Origin: Sordariomycetes sp. S80-01Y
Taxonomy: Eukaryota > Ascomycota > Sordariomycetes
Reading direction: 5' to 3'
Assembly (NCBI GenBank): GCA_037042185.1
Contig: JAXQJY010000033.1
Coordinates: 124,001-188,000, forward strand
DNA length: 64,000 bases
This document shows, piece after piece, positions 1 to 11,244 of the stretch; the first letter of the stretch is position 1, and each line of letters starts with the position of its first letter. The position numbers and the translations under genes are program-made. The notes below the pieces were generated by a model that saw only the letters and a program-made list of their open reading frames with translations, was not told where the DNA came from and searched no databases.

Positions 1-90
1 CATTCCCTGCTCGTCAATCGCATCCTGTTCCCTGCTGCTACCCCAGTGTCTCGCCGGAGCAAGCCGACAAATAAGCTAACCCAGCGGCAG

Positions 91-836
91 CGCTCAGCGA
101 GTCGGGCGACTCCGACGCTGATGCCTCGCTTCACGAGGCGCCGATGTACCCAAAGGACGACGATCTCATCGCAGACGACAATGCCGACGAGGACATGGCC
201 TCAGGGTCGGGTTCGGGGTCGGAAGACGAGGACGAGGACGTTTTTGTCGTGGAAGAGATCAAGCAGCATCTGGTCGATAAAGGCGGCGAGATCAAGTTCC
301 AGATCAAATGGGAGGGCTGGCCGTCAAAAAAAGATTGGACCTGGGAAGGCGAAGAGAACCTGCTAGGCTCGGCCGACGAGATCCTCCAGGCATACTACGA
401 CAAGCATGGGGGCCGCGAAGCCATCCTACATCAGAGCGCCGAAGCGAGCTCCAAGAAGAAGCGCGGGCGACAGGCCGCAGCACCAGCTGCGAACAAGCGC
501 GCAAAGAAGAACGGCCACCCAGACTCAGGGACGCCGCCGGTATCGGCGAAGAAGTGGTCGCCACCGTCGGGCAGCTGGGAAGACGAGATCGAGCTCATCG
601 AAGCCTGCGAGCAAGACGACAACGGGCGGCTGCTGGTCTACCTCAGCTGGAAGAATGGCCAGAAAACAAAGCATGACACTGACGTGATTTACAAGAAGTG
701 TCCGCAGAAGGTGAGCTATGGGAGACATGCGCGCAACTTCGCTGACTGACTCCCGCAGATGCTGCGTTTCTACGAGCGCCATGTTAAGATCGTCAAGGAA
801 GCCGAGAGGGCAGCGAGCAACATGGATGATGTTTAA
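91..836 (+). CDS. HP1-type heterochromatin protein (chromodomain + chromo shadow domain), 5' partial
   Basis: Reader of methylated histone H3 Lys9 in silent chromatin. An N-terminal chromodomain lies about 25-80 residues after the ATG at 144. It starts DVFVVEEI and contains KWEGW and WTWEGEENL; the aromatic cage would be Phe, Trp and Trp. A basic hinge (KKKRGR, NKRAKK) follows, then a chromo shadow domain (SWEDEIELIEACEQ to CPQKMLRFYERHVKIV), which dimerises HP1. One intron at 711-758 (GTGAGC...CGCAG) joins ...CPQK to MLRFYERH in phase 0; the stop is TAA at 834-836. Upstream of 144 the frame stays open (acidic ESGDSDAD) back to an apparent acceptor CAG at 88-90 preceded by GCTAAC. The true first exon therefore probably lies further left, and the ATG at 144 is only a fallback start. 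Domain identity is firm; the 5' end is inferred. Confidence 0.9.
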
Positions 837-1753
837 GCTGCGAGCGAGCGAAGCCTCAATTTCACCAGAGTCATTTTGAGTTCAGAACACAGGCGTTAGG
901 CGAATCCGTTACGAGCATGATGAGCTAAGGCTGCGCGGCGCACGCAGGGATACCCCGAAAAAGGGAGAGAAAGCGCCCTCCGGAGTCATGATTTAAACAT
1001 GTACCAATAAATGCAATCACGTGCAAAGAGAGTCTCGAATGAATTTTCGAGATTTGCATGCTGAAATTTCGTGCATGGGCGCTGCATGCAGTCAAATTCG
1101 CCGTCGTCAGCAACGTTTCGAAAAAGAACCCTGCATTACCTGCCACGCCTTTTTAAAAAGCATGAAGCTGCTTGCGGCCAATCAGAAGCGCGTATATACC
1201 TAGCTCGGGAGGTTAGGCGCACAATGCGGCAGGCTGGGCGGGAAGCCCCACCGCCAACCTCCGCTTTATTGACAAAATGGGTGGCGGGCGCCCAGCAACC
1301 ACTATAACTGCATCTGCAACCACTTTGCGCATTCCAGTCCCCTTCTATTCTCCATATACATTTTGCGCCGACGAACAATCGCTACATTCGAGAGCATCTC
1401 TGCCAAACAACGTGTCGCTTTAAAACATTTTGGACAAGTGATTGGATACAGACAAGCTGCAGACTTACGGTTCCTCTGCTCAACCTTGCTCCCCACCGCG
1501 TCGGGCACTAGCACCACTGGTATGTAGCTTCGGCACCACCCGTTCAACTTTTGGATCGTGGCTAACGAACCGTATAGGCAATCAGCTTTTGCTTCTTCAA
1601 CATTCCTGGCTTTTCTCAACGGTCGCACGTTTCCCGCTGAGACAAAACTCGTCACGGCCCGTGTAACTCCATTCTGCAACAGCCCGGGTGTACCTCAAAG
1701 CCGGCAATTCAATCCATCCACCTGCTCTCAACAAGCCAACAAATACCGCCATC
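837..1753. other. Intergenic: HP1 3' flank and leader of the small membrane-protein gene
   Basis: No coding region is supported. A GTATATAC element lies near 1191 and TATAACT near 1304. The stretch after 1320 is rich in C and T, as expected for a fungal 5' leader feeding the ATG at 1754. Confidence 0.5.
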
Positions 1754-1918
1754 ATGGTTAAGAAAAACGACACCATCGCCATCATCATCATCGTCCTGTT
1801 CGTCGTCCTCGCCCTCGTCGCGTTCGGCATCTGGACGCTCGTGCACCGAGTAAAGAGGGGCATGAGCGTGACTTCCGCGTCGAGTAGCAGCAGCAGCGGC
1901 TCGTTAGCAGACGCATGA
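1754..1918 (+). CDS. Small single-pass membrane protein, unknown function (54 aa)
   Basis: I do not recognise this protein. The reading frame begins at an ATG in good context (CATCATGG) and encodes 54 residues. A short basic N-terminus (MVKKND) precedes one uninterrupted hydrophobic helix of about 22 residues (roughly 8-30). A basic juxtamembrane patch (HRVKRG) and a Ser-rich tail (TSASSSSSSG) follow. The charge pattern predicts a tail or signal-anchor topology in an internal membrane or the plasma membrane. The frame is open further upstream to an ATG at 1688, but that extension (22 residues) has no membrane-protein character. Support comes from hydrophobicity, start context and a plausible upstream promoter. 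It may be missed by pipelines with a 100-residue cutoff. Confidence 0.55.
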   Translation: MVKKNDTIAIIIIVLFVVLALVAFGIWTLVHRVKRGMSVTSASSSSSSGSLADA

Positions 1919-4900
1919 TCATGGCGACGTGAAATGGACGAGAACAAAAATGCACGTTGCGGCTTGCGCGACGCCCGCGCCGTTGACAACCGCCATGAGC
2001 GATTGCGACATTCCAAACGGCGCCACGTGTTATTACGAGCGAGGAACACGCGGCTTGTCGGTTATGAAAGCGACTTCGGGTGGAATACCTCGGTGTTTGA
2101 TGTTTTAAGGAATCATGTTTGACGATATCTGGCATTTGGCGTTTGGCTAAACGGACTGGGAATTATAGATAGCTTGGGAACATGGCCCCAAAATATGGGT
2201 GCGTGCATCATGGGTTGGATAATTATGCGTCAATGAGCGCTCAAACAAAGCTACACGTTTATGTTACTCCGTCGTATCTGCTCAAGTGAAATCAAGACGC
2301 ACCGGTGTCCCGAACAAAGGAGGATCAGTGGCGGACCGTGTTCGTCGATCCAACCCCTAGGAAGAAGTCGCGAGGACGCTGCGAAACTCCAGTACAAACC
2401 GCAAGAAACTCCGATAACGTTTGAAAGGTCTTTCCAGATACCTTTTATATTGACGAGAGACTCATGTCGTTAGCGCTCTTGCCCACAGCTCGAACTGATC
2501 GCTATGTAAAATCGACGACTCCACATGGCCCCTTTTCCGGCCCCTTTCTTGAACCCCCTTTTGTCCTTTACGGGACTAGCAGTACAGTCACTTCATGATC
2601 CAATTCGGAACCGCGTCGCAAAGCACCACTTATTGTGGTCCTTGTCATGTTCACCGGCCTTTTAGCTATTCATCGCCGTCGACTTGCAATTGTTTGGGAT
2701 TTAACTGGGCCTATTTGCAAAGTCGAGATCGAAATGGTACGACAATCCCCTCCAGGGACGTATTCAGACCCTCCGCGGAACTAAAAACGGGTCAATCATG
2801 AAAAAGCTGACACTGGATCTTGTGAGAAGTGATGAAGGTACCTGGCCGTTTGCTGCCAAACCGTCCCACAGTCCGTCCTACCAATATCAGTTGCCATGGA
2901 AGACCGACATATTTTTCATCACTACTATCCCAATACAAAATTTCTGCTGCTGTGTCTTGATTTTGTCGTACCTTGCAGCACGCTAACATGGAACAGCTAT
3001 TAGAGGGCGCTTTGCTCTATCAATTTCCAATACTCAGTATGCATGCTGCCCATCGCTGTACCCAGGCTCTGGCGCCAGCTTGTACTATCTTCGCGGTGCT
3101 TTCCGCGTGGAACACTCAGCAATGATGCTTTGCAAAGCGCCACATTGACTACAGAAATTATGGAAGAGAAGGTGAGTAGCAGGAATTCTACCTAGCCAAG
3201 ATGGCTAAGGTATTTGTGGAATTGCTGAGCTACCAGTGCTGCACCCAATCGCTACCGTATATCGTTCGTCCGACGGGAGTTTCGCTCAAAAGTAGTTTGG
3301 CCAGTCCTTCCTCACCAAAGATATCTGGAAATCCGAAGTACCCCATTAAAAGACTTTTTTTGACAAGACCTCGCTTGCATGATTCCATCGTGATGCCTTC
3401 TTGGCACTGACGTAGCTGCTCGAACCCTGGAGAGATCCGATTGACGATGCAGTCAGGGTCCAGCAAACAAAGCTCTCTTGGCTTCCTTGGCCATCTGGGT
3501 CTCCCCAGGCCACATCGCAGTCGACATCATCACCCCTCGCGAAAAGCCAGCAGAAAAGCGTTTCGTCGGCGCGCAAGTCCATCGTCATGGTCGCCGTCCG
3601 CGAAAGGACACACACCCCTCCCAGTCGCGCGCGCGACCTCATCCTGCTTTCCGCCAGCGCCTCGAGACCCTGAAAGTGGCCCGCCCACCACAGCGCAGAC
3701 TGCAGCTCCAGACTTCAGGAAGCGCAAGGCCTCGAATCCATCCAAGCATGCTTCGACCAGGGCAGGCGCAGGGTCGCGGCAAAGCCCTCCTCAGCGTACG
3801 TATATTCTGGGGGAGGAGTTCGTGGCCTCTCCCGGAGGAGAAGTATTTGCGGCTGCTGAAGGAGGTCTGTGACGTGGAAGGAGTCGGCACCCCGGCGTGG
3901 CGGTCGCGGATGTGCTGTGCCACCGGCAGGGTTCGACGACAGGGGTTTCCGACTGGCGGTGGAGATTTAAGCTTGCTGGATCTGCCGATCGGAGGGCGCC
4001 TTAACCGCTTCGGTCGCACGAGGAGGAGCCGCCAGGCAGGCAGAAGGATTGAGGCTCTTTGCGACGACTCTTGCGAGAGAAACGCGGGATGGCGTCGCTG
4101 GAATGACAGATCCCGAGACATGCTGCCGCTGCCGCCGCTGCTGCTGCTGCGCGCACATGGCGACTTGTCCGTCCCGTCTGACGTGACGAGGGCTCATGGC
4201 GACAGGTCATCCATATGGTGCGCGGGCGTGAGACTCCCGTCGTTTCCTCATGGAGTCTAGACGTGTTTGCCCTCCGCGCAGCGCAGCGCACTCACCGAGC
4301 CAAGAGGCCACCGACGGGGGGGGAAGCTCACCCCCAGCATTTCGCAGAAGTTTCGGGGTACGACCGACACGCACGTCCGTGATCTCTTGGCTCCCCAACC
4401 CATCTCTGGGCATCGACAGCCAAGCACCTAATCATCCACATTCACCCACATTGCCGTGCGTCCAAGCGGGCCAAGGAGAAATTCGCAGGTTCATAGTCGG
4501 TAATTGTATGTTGTGGCAGTTAATTAATTTATTGCGGACGCGGCACAGCTGCCGGCAGTGGCTGCTGGCTTCTGCCGGGAACTTAGCCGCTGTAAGTCAG
4601 TTTGATAGCGTCGGAAGCATCGCGAATAGCCTCATCTCGAAGACATTCGGAGGGAAAGAGTTCACAGCCGGAGGGAAGAGCAGTGGTTGACGCAATTTGG
4701 CGTTCTGTTCATTCTATCATCTATCTCAATCAAACCCATAAGCGCATCAGGACGAGCAGTGCAGGGAAAAATCAAATCGCAAAAGCCAAAAATAGCAAGC
4801 AAGCGGGTGCCTCTAGTGTAAGAGCAAGCAGCCTCGGTATCATTGTGAGTGTCAAGCAAAACCACCTCCCCATTTCATCATACCCCCAGAAAGCACGCAT

Positions 4901-5073
4901 CATCCGCGGAACACAGGAAACACCATCGCACCGCTTCACAGCTCCGTCCCTTCTGGTCCGTGAGTCCTGCCCTTCAAATCATGATGGAAGTCGAGATCCA
5001 GCCCCCGAGCATTGAATGTCGGAGGCGAAGTTGCTGCGCGGACGGATGCTCCTTGTCCTGAGCGATGATCCAT
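1919..5073. other. Gene-poor intergenic region (3.1 kb)
   Basis: No convincing gene. The 1.9-3.4 kb part is moderately AT-rich with short open frames only. The GC-rich 3.45-4.3 kb part is open in several frames on both strands, the longest being 260 codons at 3478-4260 (+), but none shows domain content, biased codon use or a good start. A leftward 78-codon frame at 3230-3466 has protein-like composition and could be a relic exon, but nothing flanking it extends it. Confidence 0.4.
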
Positions 5074-5448
5074 CTAAGCCCTGAAGGTGAAGTTGGTACG
5101 CTTCTCGACGACTGCGTGTCATGTTAGCGAGATATCGTAGATATGTCTGATCAGAGGTCACTTACACTCAACGCCGTTCTCGAAGGAACGCTTGGTGTTG
5201 TCGTCGGCGCCCTGGGGGAGGAAGGCACGCTTATCAGCGACGGTGTCGTTGGGCGTGATGCCGCGGGCGGTGACGTTGGTGCCACGGGCGGTCAAGTTGG
5301 TGGTCCTGATCTGAGGGAACTCCTGGGGAGCCTCGACGGGAGCCGGGGCGCGGGCCAGAGGCGCCAGGAAGTCGGCCATCTTGAAGGGGATGGCGGAGGC
5401 CATGGGAGCCGCAGCGGCGAGGGCAACAACGAAGCCGGTGACCTTCAT
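5074..5448 (-). CDS. Small secreted protein with three Lys-Arg sites (106 aa)
   Basis: A 106-residue protein from two exons: 5448-5166 and 5111-5074, with a 54-nt intron at 5112-5165 (GTAAGT...CGCAG, branch GCTAAC). Residues 1-19 (MKVTGF to PMASA) are a typical signal peptide with an Ala-rich core and an ASA cleavage context. The mature part is Cys-free and has a Pro/Ala-rich segment and two related heptads (TNLTARG, TNVTARG) holding N-glycosylation sequons. Dibasic KR sites lie at residues 73-74, 86-87 and 98-99. Their near-even spacing (13, 12) would let Kex2 release short peptides and a C-terminal TNFTFRA. I do not recognise the family. A TTTAAA element about 205 bp upstream could serve as its TATA. 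Alternatives are a cell-wall protein or an effector-like protein. Confidence 0.75.
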
Positions 5449-8400
5449 CTTGAGACTTTGGGTGGTTTTTTTTGGGGAGTTTTCTTTCAAAGAAAGCGAG
5501 TGTTTTTTTTTGTTTAGTGGTTGATGTGTCGTGGCCTGCACCGACAAGGAGGGTCGAAGAGCGAAGGTTGTCTTGGGTTGGACTTGTATGCTGTCTTGAC
5601 AAAGATAGAAGGAAGAGAGGAGCGCCAAGTCGAGGATGGGGAGGACGCCGAGTGTTTAAAGACGCGAGCGGGTGGAGGTGATTCGCAGGAGACCGGGGGT
5701 GTCTGGCCGAGCCCAAAGGTAAAAGGTAAGAATGTCGTCGACGGATGGCCCGTGTGGCTCTGGGTGACTGGGTGACTGGTACGGCGGGTACGGGAACCTG
5801 TTGCAGGTAGAGATAGATCGACCGGGAGGCGTGTCTGCGTTGGGGAGGGATTCGTCTAGCGTTGCGAGGGCAGGGGGTGTTCCAGAAGAGGTGAAGATCC
5901 GGATGGCAGGGTAATATGGATTAATGATTAGCAGCAGTGTTGAGGAGGATGAAGCTGTTGAAATTGAAAGGAAGAAGAGCCAAGAGCGAACTGTTCACGT
6001 CGTTATATAGAGAGAAAGCCGGGAGGTTGGACGGTGGAAGCCAGCGACGATCATCTTGACGCTGGCGTCACTGCCTCACAGCTGGCAGTGAATTGAAGTT
6101 TTACAGGTGCACTTCTTTGCTGCGTATGAGGTTGGAGCAGGCGAACAACTGGGTCTGGGTTTGGGTTTGCGGTTCCTGGGAGGCTGGGCGTGTGCGCTTC
6201 ACTGCCATCCAGTCGTCGTTGGGTCGAGTAGGGGGGGAGTGTCGTCAACAAACAGGGGTAGCCACTCGCTCAGCCACCCCTGCTCAAGTGCCGTCCCCCC
6301 CCCCTCCGCAGAGATCTCTCGGTCCCGTGTGCTAAGGATTCGATCTGAGGACCTCACTCTGCGTGCGCGGGATGCTGCGACGGCGGGCAATGATGGCATC
6401 TTGACTCTGGGGACGGGACGCGAGGGAGTTTTGCGGGAAGCCTGGTCTCAGCGCTGCGTGCTGTCTTGGTGCGAAGGAAGATGCGAACTGAGACTTGCCG
6501 GTATCTACGGAGGGACGACGGAGAGATACCTGAACCTAGCGGGCGGGTCTGCATGCAGCACCGACCAGCTTCTGGGCTTGCTCTAGCGGCGGTCCATGGG
6601 CGGCGGGTTGAGCAAGAAGCCGATAAGCCTCATGACATCGACGAGTACGCACAATACGATTCGTGATACCGCACAGAGGGCAGCACAGCGAGGTCTACGG
6701 AGCGCTGCGCTGTGCTGAGAGGCCTCTCGAACCCACGGCTGGCCTGGCGCGTCAGTTTCAGGAACGGAAGGCAACGGGTCTCTGTCCGCTGGCCAGCCAG
6801 ACCCCGACCAGCTTGAGCTGCCTCTGCGTCGGAAGAATTAAATAAAGAAAAATCTTCAGGCCGATCAGCAGTCGAATGAAACGCCCAACGGCGCTGCACC
6901 GCTGCTTGTCGCCCACCGCGCAGAGCCACGGCGGCTCGATTCACTGGCACTGACAAGGTGTCCGGTGGGGGCCTCCCAGGTGCCGGCTTGGCAGGGGATC
7001 GAAACTTGGCTCCGCGCTAGACAGGGGGGTGGTGGCTTAACGCTGGACGCAGTCCGATACGGTTCGACGAAATGGCTCCGAGGGCGAACAGGATGGAACA
7101 GGATGGGCCACTCCGTCCATTACGTGCATGGGGACGTGGCTGGGGATCGTCGCCGCACCAGCACCAGACGAGGCCAGTCAGACCAGTCAGGGCCCGCCGC
7201 AGCGCTTCGGAGGCTGGAGGGTCCGTCGCCTCGGATGCTCCGTTTTTGACGTGGGTGTGGCTGCTGTGGGCGCAGCAGCAGCAGCCTGTGGGCAGTGAGC
7301 AGTGGGCAGTGGGCGGTGGGCAGTGGGCAGTCGCTCCGTCAACAGCTGGACATGAAGTCATGGACGCCTCACGCCGGTGCAGCTCCCGCACGAGTGCCTT
7401 GTTTAGTCGGTAGCAAAACTACGTAAGGTGCGTAAGTGAGTAAGGTAAGGTAGGTGATGCATCATCATCATCATCTTGTCCTGCCACTGGACTTTTGTCC
7501 GTGCGCATGTTGCTATTTCGACGCACCCAGCGGCAGCCCGTGACGAAGACAGTGACATGCCGTGCGGTTACAGTCTGTTCCGTCTTATCAGTGTCAGTGT
7601 CAGTGTCAGTGTCAGTGTCAGTGTCAGTGTCAGTGTCAGCGTACCGAGTTACGGAGCACACACGACGACGGCCATACGCAGCTGCCAGATCGCGCCAAGC
7701 CGCAACGTCGAAAAGCTTAAGTGCGCGCCAAGCGATCTGGTCTCTTCAACCCACTGCACTGCTATCTATGCGTAAACGCTGTAAGTCCGGACGGATGAGT
7801 TCAGTAAGCTATCGCTCCCCCCCCCCCTCCATGACGCCGCTTCCTCGCCTCCGTTTCAGTCTCGCTTCCCAGTCATGTTCCCACGTTCCCACCCACGTTC
7901 CCATCCAGGCCTTGCGTCAGCTATCTTACTTTTTAGTTGAGCTACACTAACCTCAGCCGGTCCCACCGTGAATCGCCCATCTCTGGGGTTCCAATTCCCA
8001 TCTCTGCTCGAGCTGAGCTGAGCTGAGCTTCGCAACTCCCGCCCAGCAGGTCGCCGACGCGGAGGCGATCCTTCAACACCGCGGACGCTGATTGCCATCC
8101 CCATCACATCATGATCCCCTGGGGGAACATTCCATGGCGCTTCCGCCCGACGCGACACCGCTGCTCCTGGATAACGTGGTGGCAGGCAGACAGGCAGGCA
8201 GGCATTCCGTGCGACCTCAGCGCCCCCGTCACTCGCATACTCGAATCTCTTCTTGGCTGTGGTCGGCCTGCATCTCGTCACGTCGCTCGCGCGCGCGCGT
8301 ACACCTGAAGATGTGAAATGTGAAAATGCTCCGACATCCTTATCTGTCTCAGCTCTCACATGCGAGCTGTCTCGAGGGTCCCCTCCCATCCTCCCATCCA

Positions 8401-9621
8401 TCGTTCCGTCCGGTCGATTCAGTTTGTCTTAGCGACAGCCCGAGACTCTTCCCCTTGTCTGACTCTCAACTAATTATCTGTGATGCCCATCCCATCGTCA
8501 TCACGTCGCCAGATGCCCCCCTCAGGCGAGGACTCCTTCCACGCTCTTCTTTTCCCTCTTCAGCTCATGTGCTGCCCCCAGGGCCCTGCCCATCCTTCAT
8601 CGCCGCACGCCCCCTCCTCCGTCGATCTCTTCCCCTTCCACCACGGAGCCTCAGGAACGCACTGCAGCAGCGCACTTTCTGCTGCAGCGGACTACGACGT
8701 AAAAGGGCCCTCGCTTGTCGCCCGTATCGCGCGCTGTTGCATCGGTGATCTGGACGACCTTCCACTCCGGTCCGACCACTGCGACGCTGTCCCATAGCTT
8801 TCGCGGCCTCGCACGTTGGCGCGGCCTGTCGAGCTGATAGGGCGCGCCGGAGCCTTGCCCATCGCCCTCCCGCCAGGCCTCGCAACTGCCGGCTGCCGGC
8901 CGTCGGTGAGGCTGCGGGCAAGGTATGCCCCCGAGGCAGGTAGCTTCTTTTCACGTCCGAAGCCGCCCCGGTTCCGTGGCCCCGTCGTGCGACGAGTGGG
9001 TTGGGTATGGCGAGCTCGTGGACGATGTTTGTGTGCTTCCTCTTGGCGGTGGACAGGTCGCATCTCGGACGTCTTCCTCCTCTGCAGTAACTTTGAATTC
9101 ACGTCTAGTCTAGAGTAGTCTTCCCTTCTATCAAGCGTCGTTATCTAGTCGTCGCCACCGAGAGGCAAATGCCGCTCAACTACCGGCTCGGCATCGTCAC
9201 GGCCGTCGGGGACGACAGGGGAGACGGACGTGGACGGCGGTTTGCGCTTCTTTTCCTCCGTACTCGTACAGCGCGCCCATTCCGTACAGTCCGTTGACCT
9301 CTTTCGATATGCCTTTCCGAAAAAAGCGACGGCAGACGGACACATGACGGCGCTTCCTGCCTGCCCCTTGAGGGCTCCCCCGCGAGGCCATCGCCAGGGT
9401 CGATCGAGGTTTCTCTGTCCATCCCGCGTCTCGTTGCATCCAATCTAATCTGCATTGTCCTTCTGTCGTTACCATGACCCTTGGCCTTACAGGTGCCGTG
9501 CGTGCCGTCGAGATGGCTCTCCTTCTGAAAGCGCACCACTCGAGGGCCTTTCGGATAATGTGCCCTGTACAGCCTTCTTCACACTCTCAATGAGGCCAGG
9601 ACGCTGAGCAGGAGGCCGAGC
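5449..9621. other. Intergenic region (4.2 kb) rich in simple repeats
   Basis: No supported gene. The first 550 bp look like the leader and promoter of the leftward secreted-protein gene: T-rich tracts at 5466-5515 on this strand, and a TATATAAC element read leftward near 6003-6010. The rest has several microsatellite-like tracts (7288-7331, 7591-7638, 8188-8204), poly-C runs and GC-rich sequence open in many frames. The longest frame (181 codons, 7856-8401 minus) shows no recognisable domain. Confidence 0.4.
7591..7638. repeat. Microsatellite (GTGTCA)8
   Basis: Eight perfect tandem copies of GTGTCA. It lies in non-coding sequence; the Ser-Val and Thr-Asp repeats it encodes in open frames are by-products. 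Another short tandem tract (GTGGGCA-like, about six copies, partly imperfect) sits just upstream at 7288-7331. Confidence 0.95.
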
Positions 9622-10775
9622 TCACCAGCTCATCAAGCCCTTGGTCCGGTCAAACCCACCTCTCAGCTGGCTCTCCGGCTTGACGACCTTGCCCTTCAGC
9701 ACCGTGTAGCGCACCAGGTTCTCGCAGTCCTCGGGCCTGACCCTCGCAAGCCAGATGCACTGGCCAGCCCCAGGTTCTGCCTTCTCCCCATCCCCGTTCT
9801 CCTCGCCGTTTTTCTTCTCAGCTCCGGGAGGAATGGCCGTGCTGTCGTCCTGTCCAAAGGCATTCGGCCTCCGGTAGACCATGACATTCGCAGAATACTT
9901 GTGCCCGCCGACGTGGCTGATGAAGTAGATGCCGACCCCACCCGGCCGCTCGTCGTGCAGGTCTCTGTACAGGCCCAGTGGCCTCAGATGCCGCTCCAGC
10001 TCTTTCCTCAACAGCGGCGCCGACTGGCCGCAGCGCGCGTCGCGGGTGCGCTGGCTGCACATGAGGATGACGGCTTCGTGCGGGCATCGCCGGGATGTCA
10101 TGCCGTGCTCGAGGGACGCCGGTATCGAGGCTGACGGGTCAAGGGGCGACGTCGTTGTTGGTGCCGTAGAGATGTAGTCGAGGAGCCCCGGCACGGTCTG
10201 GGGGAGAATGTTGTCGATCAAGGTAAAGGCGGGCAGCAGGAGCGCCGTCGTCGGTTCAGAGTAGTCGCTCGTGTCGTGAGGTGTGGGCATGTTGCTCGCG
10301 CTGAGCATCAGTCTCTGCCACCGCCGGTCAGCTTCTATGCCCCCTTTCCACCTGCAGGTAAGCATGACCAAGGACTCACCCCGTTGCTAGGCGCGTCGGC
10401 CTTCCCAACAGCCTCCATGACACTGCCCTTCTCGTCCGCCACGTCCCTCACCCAGTCCGTCTTGCCCGTGCCGACGACGAGATGCGTGCTCCAGCCCTTG
10501 ACCTCTCCGTACAGCACATCCTCCTCGTCGATCTTGAAGCCGCGCGGGTACCGGACCGAGCACGAGTCGCAGTCGTGGAGGCACTCGTCGCCGTCGACGG
10601 CGGGGTCCGTCTTGGGAAAGAGGGCCGAGATGTCGGCCTTGGACGTCGGCTTGGCGCCCGTGAACCACGAGCCGAGGGACTTGAGGGAGGTGGCCATCTT
10701 CTGCTTCAGCGGCTTGGGCGGGAGCGTGAGGGGAGGCGGAGGGGGAGGGGGAGAGTTTGGGTTTGAGGTGGCCAT
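9622..10775 (-). CDS. Sucrase/ferredoxin-like protein (Aim32/Apd1 type, thioredoxin-like [2Fe-2S])
   Basis: Predicted 362-residue protein from two exons: 10775-10380 and 10314-9622, with a 65-nt phase-0 intron at 10315-10379. The C-terminal half has the signature of the Apd1/Aim32 family: Cys218-x8-Cys227 (MCSQRTRDARCG) and His266-x3-His270 (HVGGH). In that family two Cys and two His coordinate a [2Fe-2S] cluster in a thioredoxin-like fold. A CLHDCDSC segment in exon 1 matches the N-terminal Cys-rich part of these proteins. Yeast Aim32 is mitochondrial and Apd1 is cytosolic; the Pro-rich N-terminus here does not settle location. The start at 10775 follows from the open frame, but an internal Met 26 residues later is also possible. 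It is transcribed in the same direction as the acyltransferase gene whose 3' end lies about 470 bp upstream. Confidence 0.85.
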
Positions 10776-11244
10776 CGTGCGAGAAGCGATGGAGGGGCAG
10801 ATGGAATTTCGAGGGCCGATGACGCCCGCCGAGCGCGTGCCGAGTCCGCCGATGTGGGGTGATTGATAATTGCTTCGGGACAGTAGGCCGACGGCTTCCT
10901 GTCTTTTCAGAAACGACTAGACGGACTGGTGCGAAGGTTGCTCGGGAAGCTGCTCTTCAAGAAGCCTTCAACATCTTCTCGGGGGCATTGCGTCTGCTGC
11001 CTCGTCATCTCTGCCCGACCGCGTAACTCCGAGGCCGGGAAATCAGGCAGTCCTCGGTCTTTTCGTTATCTGATCAAACCCCGGGGACGCCCCAGCCTTG
11101 GCGCCGGCCAGTCTGTGCCGTCCGGGCTTCCACCACACCGGTTTCCGCTGGTCACATTCGGATTTATCAAAGACGCGGGATTCAACTCTGAACGCCAATC
11201 CAATGTGGTATAACTAAACAAGTAGCAATACAGACGCAACCTCA
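10776..11244. other. Intergenic: promoter of the Aim32-type gene and 3' flank of the GPAT gene
   Basis: A 469-bp spacer between two leftward genes. It is GC-rich with no clear TATA box and no supported reading frame. Confidence 0.5.

Noticed and set aside
3230-3466. Leftward 78-codon frame with protein-like composition
   Set aside because: No flanking exon extends it and I cannot name a family. At most a relic, not enough to annotate.
3478-4260. 260-codon frame in the GC-rich part of the first gene desert
   Set aside because: Competing frames on both strands are equally open. No domain, no splice partners and Arg-rich random-like composition.
7495-7950. Frames with Ser-Val or Thr-Asp repeats
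   Set aside because: They are by-products of the (GTGTCA)8 microsatellite.
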